Source: Labilithrix sp.
GTDB lineage: Bacteria; Myxococcota_A; Polyangia; Polyangiales; Polyangiaceae
Direction of reading: 5' to 3'
Length of the DNA stretch: 64,000 nt
NCBI GenBank assembly: GCA_019637155.1
Contig: JAHBWE010000013.1
Coordinates: 1 to 64,000 of the forward strand
A program made the position numbers and the translations under genes. Shown here piece by piece: positions 15,769 through 24,466 of the stretch (position 1 is its first letter; every line of letters begins with the position of its first letter). The notes under the pieces were generated by a model. It had not been told where the DNA came from. It was given only the letters and a program-made list of their open reading frames with translations, and made no database searches.

Positions 15769-18700
15769 TTGTCCACCCCGTTCACGGAAGCGCTGAGCCA
15801 GCTCAACGACCGCGCCCTGCGGCGGCTCCTCGGCGCGCGCGCATTCCTGCGTGGCTACGACTACGTGCGCCGCAACGCGGTGGAGGACGTGGAGATGGAG
15901 GAGCTCTCCGCCACCGGCCACGTCCGGGGGACCGAGCCCGACCCCTACGCGGTGAAGCTCCAGGTCACCCCGAGCGGCTTCTCGTCGGAGTGCACCTGCC
16001 CGGCGTTCGGGAAGATCAACGGCCACTGCAAGCACGTCGCCGCGCTGCTCATCGCGCTCCGCGATCAGGTGCGCCCGAAGCAGCCGCGCCCGCCGGCCGA
16101 GTCCCAGCCCGGCGGCGCCGGCGCGCCGAACGGCTCCGCCCCCGCGCTGCCCCCGCTCTCCAGCCCGGGCCTCCACGGCGGCGGCGACGACGCGCTGGTC
16201 GGCAGCGGCGGCGGCGGGAGCCGTCGCGCGCGGCGGCGCGCGCGCAAGCTCGCCGCCCAGCGCGCCGGCCTCGTCCCCGGACCGCCGAGCCACGGCGGCG
16301 GTGGTGGCGGCGGTCGGCCCGGCTACTCGGTCGAGGGCGGGGGAGGCGGTCGCTTCTCGAACGGTGTCGACGCGTGGATCGCGGAGGCGATGCCGCCGGC
16401 GCCGAAGCAGATCGAGTACCGGATGCAGGTCCGCCCCTCGATGCTCACGGTGTCGATCCTGGACCCCGACGCGCGCATGCCGCTCTCGGCGACCGCGCTC
16501 CTCGCGTTCCAGGCGCAGCGGCCGACCGCGGATCGCGACGCGCTCCGCATCCTCGCGCGGCACGAAGAAGGCGGCCAGCGCCGCGTCGGCATCGAGGTGC
16601 GCGGCGAGGACGCGGCCGATCTCCTCCCGCACCTGAAGGGCCGCCGCGTCATCCTCGAGCCGCAGATGATGGAGCTGCGCTTCGGCGACGATCCGCTCCG
16701 CCCGCGCTTCGATCTCGAGCTGTCGCAGGACGGGCAGCAGGTCCTCGTGAAGGCGTCGTTCCAGCGCGCCGGCGACCCGCGCAAGTTCACCACCAACCAG
16801 GGCGGCTGGTTCGAGGGCAGCCCCGGCTGGCACGTCGACGCGCAGGAGGGGTGGGCGCGCCCGCTCGACCGCCGCGTGTCGCCCGCCGCGATCCGCCGGC
16901 TCGCGCGGCTCCCCGTCATCAGCGAGTCGATCGACGCGCTCCCCGTCCTCATCGCGCAGGGCCTCCCCCGCGTCGCGCTCGAGGTCGGGGCGGACCTGCC
17001 GGACCTGTCGCAGGTCGCCGACGTCGTCGACATCCCGCCGACCTTCCGCCTCCGCGCGGGCGGCTCGCTGACCGAGGCGCAGGTCTCGCTCCGCGCCGCC
17101 TACGAGGACACGGAGATCGACGTCCGCGCCGACGGCATGACGCCGCCCGTGATCGTGAAGCCGCCGAAGGCGACGAGCGACGACGAGGACGACGTCGGCG
17201 GTCGCGGCCCGCGTCGCGTCCGCGCCGACAAGCGCGCGCTCGTGATCCGTTGTGACATCGCCGCGCAGCAGGAGGCGACGAACAAGCTGAAGGCGCTCGG
17301 CCTGAAGGCGGACGAGGACGGCCAGAGCTTCATCGCGCGCGGCGACGACGCGCTCCAGTTCTGGACCGAGGCGGTGGGCGCGCTTCCGGAGGACTGGGAC
17401 CTCTTCATCCCCGACGACCTCGTCGACGTCCAGGTCCGCGGCACGTCGCTCCAGGCGAACGCGCGCGTGTCGAGCGGCGTCGACTGGCTCTCGCTCCGCC
17501 TCACCTTCGAGGCCGAGGGCATCGCGGTGACGCAGGACGAGCTCGCGCGCTGCCTCGCGGAGGGGCGCCGCTACGTGCGCCTCTCCGACGGCTCGTTCGC
17601 GAAGCTCGATCCGGAGAAGGTGAAGGCGGTCCTCGCGCGGCAGGCCGAGATCCTCGCGACGAGCGGCGCGACGGGCGGCAAGTTCCCGCTCTCGCAGGCG
17701 GGGCGCATCCAGGAGCTCCTCGAGCAGGTCGGCAAGGCGAACGTCAGCGCGGAGACGAAGGAGCTCTTCAAGAAGCTCCAGGACGTCGACGAGATCAAGG
17801 TCGTCAAGAAGCCGCGCAACCTGAAGGCGCAGCTCCGCCCCTACCAGGAGCAGGGCTTCCAGTGGCTCCACTTCCTCCACGACATCGCGTCGGGCGGCAT
17901 CCTCGCCGACGACATGGGTCTCGGTAAGACGGTGCAGACGATCGCGCTGTTGCTCGCGATCAAGTCACTCGTCGAAAAAGAGGCAAAGGCGGAAGGCAAG
18001 GACGACGGGAAAAAGGCGTTCAAGGCGCTCATCGTCGCGCCGACCTCCGTCGTCACGAACTGGATGCGCGAGCTCGACAAGTTCGCGCCGTCGCTCTCGC
18101 ACATCATCTGGCACGGCGCCGAGCGCAAGGAGCGGCAGGACGAGCTCGAGGACGCGGACATCGTCATCACGAGCTACGCGCTCCTCCGCCGCGACGAGGA
18201 GCTCCTCGCCAAGCTCGACCTCACGTACGCGATCCTCGACGAGGCGCAGAACATCAAGAACCCGCTCAGCGCGACCGCGCGCGCGGCGAAGCGGCTGAAG
18301 GCGAAGCGCCGCCTCGCGCTCACCGGCACGCCGATCGAGAACCGCCTCTCCGAGATCTGGTCCATCTTCGACTTCGTCTCGCCGGGCCTCCTCGGCCCGC
18401 TCGAGAAGTTCGAGGAGCGCTACGCGCGCCCGATCGACAACGGCGACGCGAAGGCGGCGGCGCGCCTCCGCGCCACGATCCATCCCTTCATCCTCCGCCG
18501 CACCAAGAGCGAGGTCGCGAAGGACCTCCCCGAGAAGATCGAGACCGATCAGATCTGCGAGCTCACCGGCGAGCAGTCCGCGCTCTACGGCGCGGTGCTC
18601 AAGGAGGTCCGCGCGCAGGTCATGGGCGAGGTCGAGCGCCAGGGGCTCGCGAAGAGCCACATCCAGATCCTCGCCGGCCTCACGCGCCTCCGTCAGGCGG

Positions 18701-19263
18701 CCTGCGATCCGCGCCTCCTCGGGCTCCCGCGCGAGTTCAAGGACGACGACTCGGGCAAGCTCGTCGCGCTGCGCGAGCTCATCCAGACCTCGATCGCGGG
18801 CGGGCACCGCGTCCTCGTGTTCAGCCAGTTCGTGAGCATGCTCACGCTCATCCGGCGCGCGATGGAGGAGGACGGCGTCGCGTACGAGTACCTCGACGGC
18901 TCGACGAAGGACCGCGAGGCGCGCGTGCAGAGCTTCCAGAAGGACGACGGTCCGCCGGTGTTCCTCATCTCGCTCAAGGCCGGCGGCTCCGGGCTCAACC
19001 TCACCGCCGCGGACACGGTCATCCACTTCGATCCGTGGTGGAACCCCGCGGTCGAGGACCAGGCGACCGATCGCGCGCACCGCATCGGTCAGACCAAGGT
19101 CGTCACGACGTACCGCCTCATCGCGAAGGGCACGATCGAGGAGAAGATCCTCGAGCTCGGCGGCAAGAAGCGCGAGCTCACGAGCGCGGTCCTCTCCGAG
19201 GACGTCGGCGGCGCGAAGAAGCTGACGAAGGGCGACCTCGAAGAGCTCTTTAAGTTCGACTGA
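15769..19263 (+). CDS. SWIM zinc-finger SNF2-family DNA-dependent ATPase/helicase
   Basis: 1164 residues; the most plausible start is TTG 15769. An N-terminal SWIM zinc finger (CTCPAFGKINGHCKH, residues 75-89) is followed by a low-complexity Gly/Ala/Pro linker (about 105-205) and an undefined domain of ~450 residues. The C-terminal SNF2 engine begins near 690: motif I ADDMGLGKT (~711-719), motif II LDEAQ (~821-825), TGTPIENRL, and the C-lobe DPWWNPAVEDQATDRAHRIG ending near 1103. Bacterial SWIM-SNF2 proteins (HepA/RapA relatives) remodel protein-DNA or transcription complexes. It is a single-gene unit; the 153-bp region upstream holds a GCTAAT element near 15649 but nothing else I can identify. 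A two-hairpin repeat follows the stop. Confidence 0.9.
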   Translation: MSTPFTEALSQLNDRALRRLLGARAFLRGYDYVRRNAVEDVEMEELSATGHVRGTEPDPYAVKLQVTPSGFSSECTCPAFGKINGHCKHVAALLIALRDQVRPKQPRPPAESQPGGAGAPNGSAPALPPLSSPGLHGGGDDALVGSGGGGSRRARRRARKLAAQRAGLVPGPPSHGGGGGGGRPGYSVEGGGGGRFSNGVDAWIAEAMPPAPKQIEYRMQVRPSMLTVSILDPDARMPLSATALLAFQAQRPTADRDALRILARHEEGGQRRVGIEVRGEDAADLLPHLKGRRVILEPQMMELRFGDDPLRPRFDLELSQDGQQVLVKASFQRAGDPRKFTTNQGGWFEGSPGWHVDAQEGWARPLDRRVSPAAIRRLARLPVISESIDALPVLIAQGLPRVALEVGADLPDLSQVADVVDIPPTFRLRAGGSLTEAQVSLRAAYEDTEIDVRADGMTPPVIVKPPKATSDDEDDVGGRGPRRVRADKRALVIRCDIAAQQEATNKLKALGLKADEDGQSFIARGDDALQFWTEAVGALPEDWDLFIPDDLVDVQVRGTSLQANARVSSGVDWLSLRLTFEAEGIAVTQDELARCLAEGRRYVRLSDGSFAKLDPEKVKAVLARQAEILATSGATGGKFPLSQAGRIQELLEQVGKANVSAETKELFKKLQDVDEIKVVKKPRNLKAQLRPYQEQGFQWLHFLHDIASGGILADDMGLGKTVQTIALLLAIKSLVEKEAKAEGKDDGKKAFKALIVAPTSVVTNWMRELDKFAPSLSHIIWHGAERKERQDELEDADIVITSYALLRRDEELLAKLDLTYAILDEAQNIKNPLSATARAAKRLKAKRRLALTGTPIENRLSEIWSIFDFVSPGLLGPLEKFEERYARPIDNGDAKAAARLRATIHPFILRRTKSEVAKDLPEKIETDQICELTGEQSALYGAVLKEVRAQVMGEVERQGLAKSHIQILAGLTRLRQAACDPRLLGLPREFKDDDSGKLVALRELIQTSIAGGHRVLVFSQFVSMLTLIRRAMEEDGVAYEYLDGSTKDREARVQSFQKDDGPPVFLISLKAGGSGLNLTAADTVIHFDPWWNPAVEDQATDRAHRIGQTKVVTTYRLIAKGTIEEKILELGGKKRELTSAVLSEDVGGAKKLTKGDLEELFKFD

Positions 19264-19271
19264 GTTTTTTC

Positions 19272-19352
19272 AACGCAGGGGCTTCGCCCCTGCACCCCGC
19301 TCGCACGATGCAGAAAAACGTCAGAACGTTTTTCCGCCGCGTGCTCGCTGCG
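19272..19352 (+). repeat. Two-hairpin intergenic repeat, copy A
   Basis: Starts 9 bp behind the helicase stop. Hairpin 1: GCAGGGGC (19275-19282), 3-nt loop, GCCCCTGC (19286-19293). Hairpin 2: GAAAAACGT (19313-19321), 4-nt loop, ACGTTTTTC (19326-19334). The second copy lies inverted at 24380-24466 with about five substitutions and one 6-bp insertion. In both cases the unit follows directly on a stop codon and precedes a co-directional gene, so a terminator or processing signal is likely. Hairpin 2 is flanked by A and T tracts and could stop transcription from either side. Confidence 0.8.
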
Positions 19353-19355
19353 CAG

Positions 19356-19361
19356 TATCAT
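19356..19361 (+). promoter_or_regulatory. -10-like element of the tail-anchored protein gene
   Basis: TATCAT, 11 nt before the ATG at 19373, directly behind the two-hairpin repeat. Confidence 0.4.
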
Positions 19362-19372
19362 CGCTCGGCTCA

Positions 19373-19963
19373 ATGTCGGAACGGGACGATCAGCCCGCGA
19401 CCGTCCCGCCGCCGGTCGGTGAGGACGACGCCTATTCCGCCACGACGAAGGTCGGCGCGATGCCGGCCGACATCATGGAGAAGCTCCGCGCGGAGGGGCT
19501 CTTGCCCGAGGAGGCGACGGGCGATCGCGAGACGGCGCCGCATCGTCCCTCGACCTCGCTCGACAAGCGGCCGAACCCGCCGCCGTCCACGCCGTCCACG
19601 CCGCCCGAAGAGGCGCGCGAGACGGTGCCGGGCCCGATCCCGACGCTCTACTCGAACGCTCCGCCGCCGAAGATCGACTCGGTCAAGCCGCCGCCGCCCT
19701 CGGAGGAGCCGTCGTCTGCGATCGAGACGCCGGTCGCGTTCGCGTTCCCGCCGGTCGAGGGCGCGGTGCCCAAGGTTGGGGCGGCGAAGGAGGAGGCGAC
19801 GGAGGCTGCGGCGCGTGAGGAGACGACGGGGGCGGCGATGTCGCGCGGCGATCTCCCGGCGCGGGACGCGGGGCCGGAGCCGCCGTCGAAGCGGACGCTC
19901 TACCTCGTCGCGGCGTTCGTCGTGGTGGCGTTGATCGTGGCGCTGCTCCGCCTCGCCGGATAG
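19373..19963 (+). CDS. Proline-rich tail-anchored membrane protein
   Basis: 196 residues: a long polar, Pro/Glu/Ser-rich N-terminal region (1-~172) that is probably disordered, then one transmembrane helix at about 175-193 (LYLVAAFVVVALIVALLRL). There is no signal peptide, so the N-terminal part should stay in the cytoplasm. A short element near the N-terminus (TKVGAMPADIMEKLRAEG) looks helical and recalls short docking motifs, and the ATTKVGAMP stretch is the only ordered-looking piece. No family recognised. The TAG stop lies 10 bp before the TerB-like gene. Confidence 0.7.
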   Translation: MSERDDQPATVPPPVGEDDAYSATTKVGAMPADIMEKLRAEGLLPEEATGDRETAPHRPSTSLDKRPNPPPSTPSTPPEEARETVPGPIPTLYSNAPPPKIDSVKPPPPSEEPSSAIETPVAFAFPPVEGAVPKVGAAKEEATEAAAREETTGAAMSRGDLPARDAGPEPPSKRTLYLVAAFVVVALIVALLRLAG

Positions 19964-19973
19964 CCTGCCGGGC

Positions 19974-20516
19974 ATGATCTGGCTCTCGAGCTCCACCCTC
20001 GTTCGACTTCGCGATCAACTCCAGCAGCGCGGCCGTCGGCCCTCGATCGTCGCGGCCGATCCGTCGATGTCGCCGGAGAACATCGAGCTCCAGAACATCG
20101 TCGGCGAGTACGGTCCGCTCTGCGAAGCGATGTACCTCATGATGAGCGCCGACGGCGCGGTGGGCGAGGAGGAGCGCGAGGTCCTGAAGGGCGCGCTCCG
20201 CAACCTCTCCGGCGACACGATCCGCACCGCGCACATGGACAAGATGCTGGAGGACGCGGGCAAGGCGGTCGCCGATCAGGGGCGCGACGCGCGCATGCAG
20301 GCGATCGTCGCCGACCTCCACGAGGACAAGCCGCGCGCGGAGGTCGCGTTCGTGCTCGCCGCCGCGATCGCGTTCGCCGACAACGCGATCGCGGACGAGG
20401 AGAACGAGACCCTCAACACGTTCGCGGAGGGCCTCGGCATCGACGAGGCGAGGGCGAACCAGCTCCTCGACGAGGTCGAGGCGGACATGGGGAAGGAACA
20501 GCCGCCCTCGGGTTGA
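19974..20516 (+). CDS. TerB-like (tellurite resistance B fold) protein
   Basis: 180 residues, cytoplasmic. The helical domain at about 45-165 has two acidic metal-binding-type segments typical of TerB: MYLMMSADGAVGEEEREVL and AAIAFADNAIADEENETL. TerB-fold proteins bind divalent metal and occur in stress-response and membrane-linked complexes. No other ter gene is nearby, so tellurite resistance is not implied. Start ATG 19974; the TAG stop of the upstream gene forms part of a TAGCCT hexamer 7 nt before the start. It might work with the tail-anchored neighbour. Confidence 0.8.
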   Translation: MIWLSSSTLVRLRDQLQQRGRRPSIVAADPSMSPENIELQNIVGEYGPLCEAMYLMMSADGAVGEEEREVLKGALRNLSGDTIRTAHMDKMLEDAGKAVADQGRDARMQAIVADLHEDKPRAEVAFVLAAAIAFADNAIADEENETLNTFAEGLGIDEARANQLLDEVEADMGKEQPPSG

Positions 20517-20582
20517 GCGCCTCGAACGCCCCGGCGGGGGGTTGGGGCCGTGCGGGTGGGGGAGGTGGGGCGCGGAGCGGCG

Positions 20583-20649
20583 GCGATGCCTTCCCGGTGA
20601 GAAGACGCTCGCGACGCCGCACGCGATGACCTTTCCGGTGAGAAGGCGC
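20583..20649 (+). repeat. Short direct repeat in the TerB-kinase spacer
   Basis: Two near-identical units of about 26 bp, starting at 20583 and 20623, share GCGATG, then CCTT or CCTTT, then CCGGTGAGAAG and RCGC. Spacing is 40 bp, i.e. about four helical turns, which would suit two proteins binding on one DNA face upstream of the kinase gene. The rest of the 264-bp spacer (20517-20780) shows no gene. Confidence 0.5.
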
Positions 20650-20765
20650 CGGTGCAACGCCAAGAAATAATGCTCGCTCTGCCCGGATCGCTCGGGGCTC
20701 GCTCGGAGGCTCGATGAGGGGGCGTGCCGCGGCGAAGCAAATTCCTAAGTTCGGCGCGGGTTCGC

Positions 20766-20771
20766 TACGAT
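20766..20771 (+). promoter_or_regulatory. -10-like element of the PEGA kinase gene
   Basis: GC-TACGAT, 9 nt before the GTG at 20781. This supports starting the kinase at 20781 and not at the in-frame GTG at 20724, which lies upstream of the element. Confidence 0.45.
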
Positions 20772-20780
20772 TCCTCGGGC

Positions 20781-23597
20781 GTGACGACCAAGGTCGACCC
20801 AGGCCCCGAGGCGGGCGAACGGATCGGCGCGTATCGCGTCGTCCGGAGGCTGGCGACCGGGGGGACCAGCGACGTGCTCCTCGCGAAGGCGGAGGGGCCG
20901 CACGGGTTCGAGCGCACGGTCGTCCTCAAGGTCCTGCTCTCGCACTTCGGTAAGGACGACGAGGTCGCGCGCATGTTCGCGCGCGAGGCGGCGGCGTACG
21001 CGCGCCTCTCGCACCCCGCGATCGTGCGGCTGTTCGACTTCTTCGCGGTGCCGGCGGCGGAGGGGAAGGCGAAGGGCGGCGGGCAGCTCGTCATGGTGCT
21101 CGAGCACGTCGACGGGCCGCCGCTCGCGCGGCTCAAGTCGATGGTGAAGGCGATCGGGAAGGAGCTCGACGACAAGGCGGCGGTCTACGTCGCGGCCTGC
21201 ATCTTCTCGGCGCTCGCCGCGGCGCACTCGGCGACGGACGACAACCAGATCCCGGCGCCGGTCATCCATCGCGACGTCAATCCGTCGAACGTGCTCGTGC
21301 CGTGGGACGGGTACCCGAAGCTCGCGGACTTCGGCATCGCGAAGGTGACCGGGCTCGGGCACCACAGCGTCGTCGGGATGGTCAAGGGGACCTACGGGTA
21401 CATGGCCCCGGAGCAGGTGACGGGGCAGGAGGCGGTCACGCCGCGCTCCGACGTGTACGCGGCGGGGATCATTCTGTGGGAGCTCCTCACGCGGCGGCGC
21501 GCGTTCCAGCGCGGCGCGCTGCCGGAGATCGAGGCGCTCCGCGCGATGGCGGAGCCGCGGCTGCCCGCGCTCGAGTCGATCCGGTCGGACGTCGATCGCA
21601 CCGTCCGCGACGCGCTGCGGCGCGCGCTCGAGCCCCGCGCGGAGAAGCGGAAGATCACGGCCGAGGAGATGGCCTCGATCCTCTCCGCGGTGGTGCCGCT
21701 CGACGTCGGGCGCGAGCGGCTCATGTCGCTGCTCGGTCTCGTGCGGAACGACGCGCGCGCCGCGAACGCGCAGGCGTCGATCGCGCCGCCGCCGATGCCG
21801 GCGGCCGGCGTGGCGGGCGCGGTGCCGGGGTCCGAGCTCGTGATCCCGACCGCGCCGAAGGCCCCCGCGCTCGCGACCCACACGATGCACGGCGTCGCGC
21901 CGCCGCCGGCCGTGCAGGGGATCGGCCTCGGCGGCGGGCAGACGCCGAGCCGCACGATGCCGAAGGCCGCGGCGCGCCCCTCGAGCCAGCGGATGTTCCC
22001 GTCCGCGCCGCCCGCGCCGCCGACGCCGTCGAACGCGGCGCTGCCGGCGACGCGGTCCTCGAGCCAGCGCATGCCGGCCGCGGCCGCGTCGCCCGCGCTC
22101 GCGTCGGCCGCGCTCGCGGCGCCGCCGAACGAGCCGGGCGTCCGCGAGCTGCTCTCGCTCCCGACCCGGCCTGCGATGCCGGCCGTCGTTCCGCCGGCGG
22201 CGGGTGGGGGCGCGCCGCTCGTGGGGCCGCCGCCGCAGCCGAACCGCGCCGGCAGCCGGCCCGCGATGCCGGCCGTCGGGCGCGGGTTGCCCGCGCCCTC
22301 GGAGCCGCCGCGCCGGCCGAGCGCCGCGGCGCGGCTCGCGAGCTCCATCCCCGATGCTGATCCGAAGATCGAGAGCGTCCCGCCGACGCGGCCGCTCGCG
22401 ATGTTCGAGGGGCTCGGGGACTCGTTCCCGCCGGGGCGTCTCAGTCATCCGCCGGACTCGCCGCGGGCGGGGGCGCCGCTGAAGGACCTCACCGGCGGGC
22501 TCGGGCTGCGCGACGCGATCGACGAGATCATGAAGGGCGTCCCCGCGTCGGCCTCGATGGCGGCGGCGAAGGCGGTGACCCGGCCGCCGCCGGCGGCGGA
22601 CGACGCGCAGGAGCCGACCGCCGTCCTCCGCGAGACGACGCGCGTGCCGCCGAACGTCGCGCAGGACCTCGTGCAGGGGTTCTCCGACGGACGCGACATC
22701 GGGAACATCCCGCCGGCGCCGCCGCCGATGCAGGCGGACTACCCGAACGCGCACGACGGGGACGACGAGCCGGTCGACACGGTGGTGCAGGAGCCGCCGC
22801 CGCCGACGCCGCGGATGCTTCCGGTGAACCTCTCGAGCACGGTCGCGATGGAGTCGCGCCCGATGCCGTCGTCTCCGGCGGCGGCGGCGTCTCCGGCCGC
22901 GGCGTCGTCGGACGCGAAGACGACGACCGGCGCGATGCCGAGGTACACGCCGCCGCCGCAGGGCTTCGGGCAGACCACGCCGCTGCCGGCCGCGACGGCG
23001 TCGCCGCCCTCGAGCGGCGCGATCCTCTCGCAGCCTGCGAATTCGCAGAACCCTCCGCGCCCGGCGCAGCTTCGGATGACGACGGATCCGCCTTCGGAGC
23101 GCGCGGAGAAGAAGGGGATGGGCGTCGGCACCGTCGCGATCCTGCTCGTGCTGGTCGTCGCGGCGGGCGTCGCCGGAACGGTCGCGCTCGTGCGTTACCA
23201 GGCGACGAAGGCGGTCGAGGCGGATGTTCCGCCGTCGGCGTCGGAGGTCGTGCCGTCGGCGTCCTCGGCGTCCTCGGCGTCCGTGTCGGCGGTGCCGGAC
23301 GTGATGCCGCCCGTCGATGCGGGTGTGGTCGTGGCCGACGCGGCTCCGGTGGTTCCGGCGACGGCGGAGGTGGACGCCGCTGCGGTGGAGGGGGTGCCGG
23401 AGGGGATGGGGATCGTGCGCACGACGGGGGCGGCGCCGGGGCGGCGCATCTTCGTCGACGAGAAGGTCGCGGGGCAGACGCCGGAGAGCATCACGGTGAA
23501 GTGCGGGGCGCACGCGGTTCGGCTCGGCAGCACGGGCAAGGCGCAGGACGTCGACGTGCCGTGCGGCGGGGAGATCGTCGTCGGCGACGTGAAGTAG
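20781..23597 (+). CDS. Ser/Thr protein kinase with PEGA domain
   Basis: 938 residues. The kinase domain (about 15-290) carries TGGTSDV in place of the usual GxGxxG, VVLKVL lysine, HRDVNPSN (163-170), DFGIAKV near 184 and GTYGYMAPEQV. In the catalytic loop Asn replaces the conserved Lys of HRDLKPEN; myxobacterial kinases often have HRDVSPxN here, so activity is likely but not certain. A very long Pro/Ala-rich linker (about 300-775) follows, then a transmembrane helix near 790-810 and a C-terminal PEGA-type beta domain (about 870-935, GRRIFVDEKVAGQTPESITV), which is probably periplasmic and binds carbohydrate or cell-wall ligands in some proteins. It is convergent with the SGNH lipoprotein gene 8 bp away. 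Confidence 0.9.
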   Translation: MTTKVDPGPEAGERIGAYRVVRRLATGGTSDVLLAKAEGPHGFERTVVLKVLLSHFGKDDEVARMFAREAAAYARLSHPAIVRLFDFFAVPAAEGKAKGGGQLVMVLEHVDGPPLARLKSMVKAIGKELDDKAAVYVAACIFSALAAAHSATDDNQIPAPVIHRDVNPSNVLVPWDGYPKLADFGIAKVTGLGHHSVVGMVKGTYGYMAPEQVTGQEAVTPRSDVYAAGIILWELLTRRRAFQRGALPEIEALRAMAEPRLPALESIRSDVDRTVRDALRRALEPRAEKRKITAEEMASILSAVVPLDVGRERLMSLLGLVRNDARAANAQASIAPPPMPAAGVAGAVPGSELVIPTAPKAPALATHTMHGVAPPPAVQGIGLGGGQTPSRTMPKAAARPSSQRMFPSAPPAPPTPSNAALPATRSSSQRMPAAAASPALASAALAAPPNEPGVRELLSLPTRPAMPAVVPPAAGGGAPLVGPPPQPNRAGSRPAMPAVGRGLPAPSEPPRRPSAAARLASSIPDADPKIESVPPTRPLAMFEGLGDSFPPGRLSHPPDSPRAGAPLKDLTGGLGLRDAIDEIMKGVPASASMAAAKAVTRPPPAADDAQEPTAVLRETTRVPPNVAQDLVQGFSDGRDIGNIPPAPPPMQADYPNAHDGDDEPVDTVVQEPPPPTPRMLPVNLSSTVAMESRPMPSSPAAAASPAAASSDAKTTTGAMPRYTPPPQGFGQTTPLPAATASPPSSGAILSQPANSQNPPRPAQLRMTTDPPSERAEKKGMGVGTVAILLVLVVAAGVAGTVALVRYQATKAVEADVPPSASEVVPSASSASSASVSAVPDVMPPVDAGVVVADAAPVVPATAEVDAAAVEGVPEGMGIVRTTGAAPGRRIFVDEKVAGQTPESITVKCGAHAVRLGSTGKAQDVDVPCGGEIVVGDVK

Positions 23598-23605
23598 TCC
23601 GTCGT

Positions 23606-24328
23606 TCAGTTCGCGTCTTTTTCCTTCTCGGGGAGCGACACGAAGTCGGGCCACCAGGCGTCGAGCCAGGTCTCGCCGCCGACGTTCGACGGATGGACGC
23701 CGTCGCTCGCGCGCTCGATCTTCAGGGTGGTGGAGTCGACGAAGTGACACGTCCCCGCGTGGCCCTTGATGACCTCGGAGAGGAGGATGTCCGAGGTCTT
23801 CCCCGACGGCGTCGTCACCGAGGTCTTGATGCGCGGCGGCCCGATCCACCAGCACTCGCGATCGCCGATGCGCTTCACGATGCGCTCGACGCTGCCGCCG
23901 TAGCCCTCGGGGTGCGGGGAGAGCACGTCGTTCGCGCCGAGGGTGATGATGACGATGTCCGGCTTCTCGTCGCGGAGGGCGTCGCGCAGGGTCGCGCCTC
24001 GGTCGAAGCTGTTGAGCGACTCGCTCACGGTGGTGCGACGGACGAGCTTCGCGCCTTCGGGCGTGAGCTTCTTCTCGAGCGCGCGCGTGAGCCCGAAGGT
24101 GCCGCCGACCATCGAGTCGCCCGCGTGGAGGACCTTCTTGCCTTTCAGCGATCGCGCCGGCTTCGGCGCGGCGGCTTCCGCTTCGAGCGCGGCGTCCTGA
24201 ACCAGCCCCGCATCGAGCTCGACGCTCGCAGCATCGGTGCCGGCATCCGCATCGGTGCCCGCCTTCTTGTCCCGATGCGTGCAGCCTGCCGCGACGATCG
24301 CTGCAAAAATGACAAAGGACCGACGCAT
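23606..24328 (-). CDS. SGNH/GDSL hydrolase lipoprotein
   Basis: 240 residues. The leader ends in AAGC, giving lipidated Cys16, followed by an Asp/Ala-rich spacer to about residue 58. The SGNH hydrolase fold carries block I GDSM (70-73; Ser72 nucleophile), block III GANDV (131-135) and block V DGVHPS (209-214; Asp209, His212). Such enzymes act as esterases or deacetylases on lipids or on acetylated sugars. Block III and V match the sugar-modifying (AlgJ/DHHW-like or DUF459-like) SGNH group better than lipases, but that is a loose judgement. A TATAAG hexamer lies 11 nt before the ATG. Likely located at the outer membrane or periplasm. Confidence 0.85.
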   Translation of the reverse strand: MRRSFVIFAAIVAAGCTHRDKKAGTDADAGTDAASVELDAGLVQDAALEAEAAAPKPARSLKGKKVLHAGDSMVGGTFGLTRALEKKLTPEGAKLVRRTTVSESLNSFDRGATLRDALRDEKPDIVIITLGANDVLSPHPEGYGGSVERIVKRIGDRECWWIGPPRIKTSVTTPSGKTSDILLSEVIKGHAGTCHFVDSTTLKIERASDGVHPSNVGGETWLDAWWPDFVSLPEKEKDAN

Positions 24329-24339
24329 CCGCGCCGGCC

Positions 24340-24345
24340 CTTATA
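24340..24345 (-). promoter_or_regulatory. -10-like element of the SGNH lipoprotein gene
   Basis: TATAAG on the minus strand, 11 nt before the ATG at 24328, preceded by TTG. It is the closest match to a consensus -10 in the window. Confidence 0.5.
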
Positions 24346-24379
24346 CAACACGCCCCCGCCCACGCCGCCCCCATGTGCT

Positions 24380-24466
24380 CGCAGCGAGAGCGAGCGCGCG
24401 GCAGAAAAACGTTCTTACGTTTTTCTGCATCGCGCGAGCGGGGTGCAGGGGCGCAGCCCCTGCGTT
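24380..24466 (-). repeat. Two-hairpin intergenic repeat, copy B
   Basis: Inverted relative to copy A at 19272-19352, and about 94 % identical apart from a 6-bp insertion. Hairpin 1 GCAGGGGC (24445-24452) / GCCCCTGC (24456-24463); hairpin 2 is a perfect 12-bp stem, GCAGAAAAACGT (24401-24412) / ACGTTTTTCTGC (24417-24428). The TAA stop of the upstream gene forms the first bases of the unit. Differences in the loop regions and kept pairing in the stems point to selection on structure. Confidence 0.8.

Noticed and set aside
15255..15806. Minus-strand ORF of 183 codons across the 15.6-kb spacer
   Set aside because: No RBS, no domain, and it mostly overlaps the lipoprotein gene in antisense.
20724..20780. 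Earlier GTG start (20724) for the PEGA kinase
   Set aside because: It lies before the TACGAT promoter-like element and adds 19 residues without similarity to kinases.
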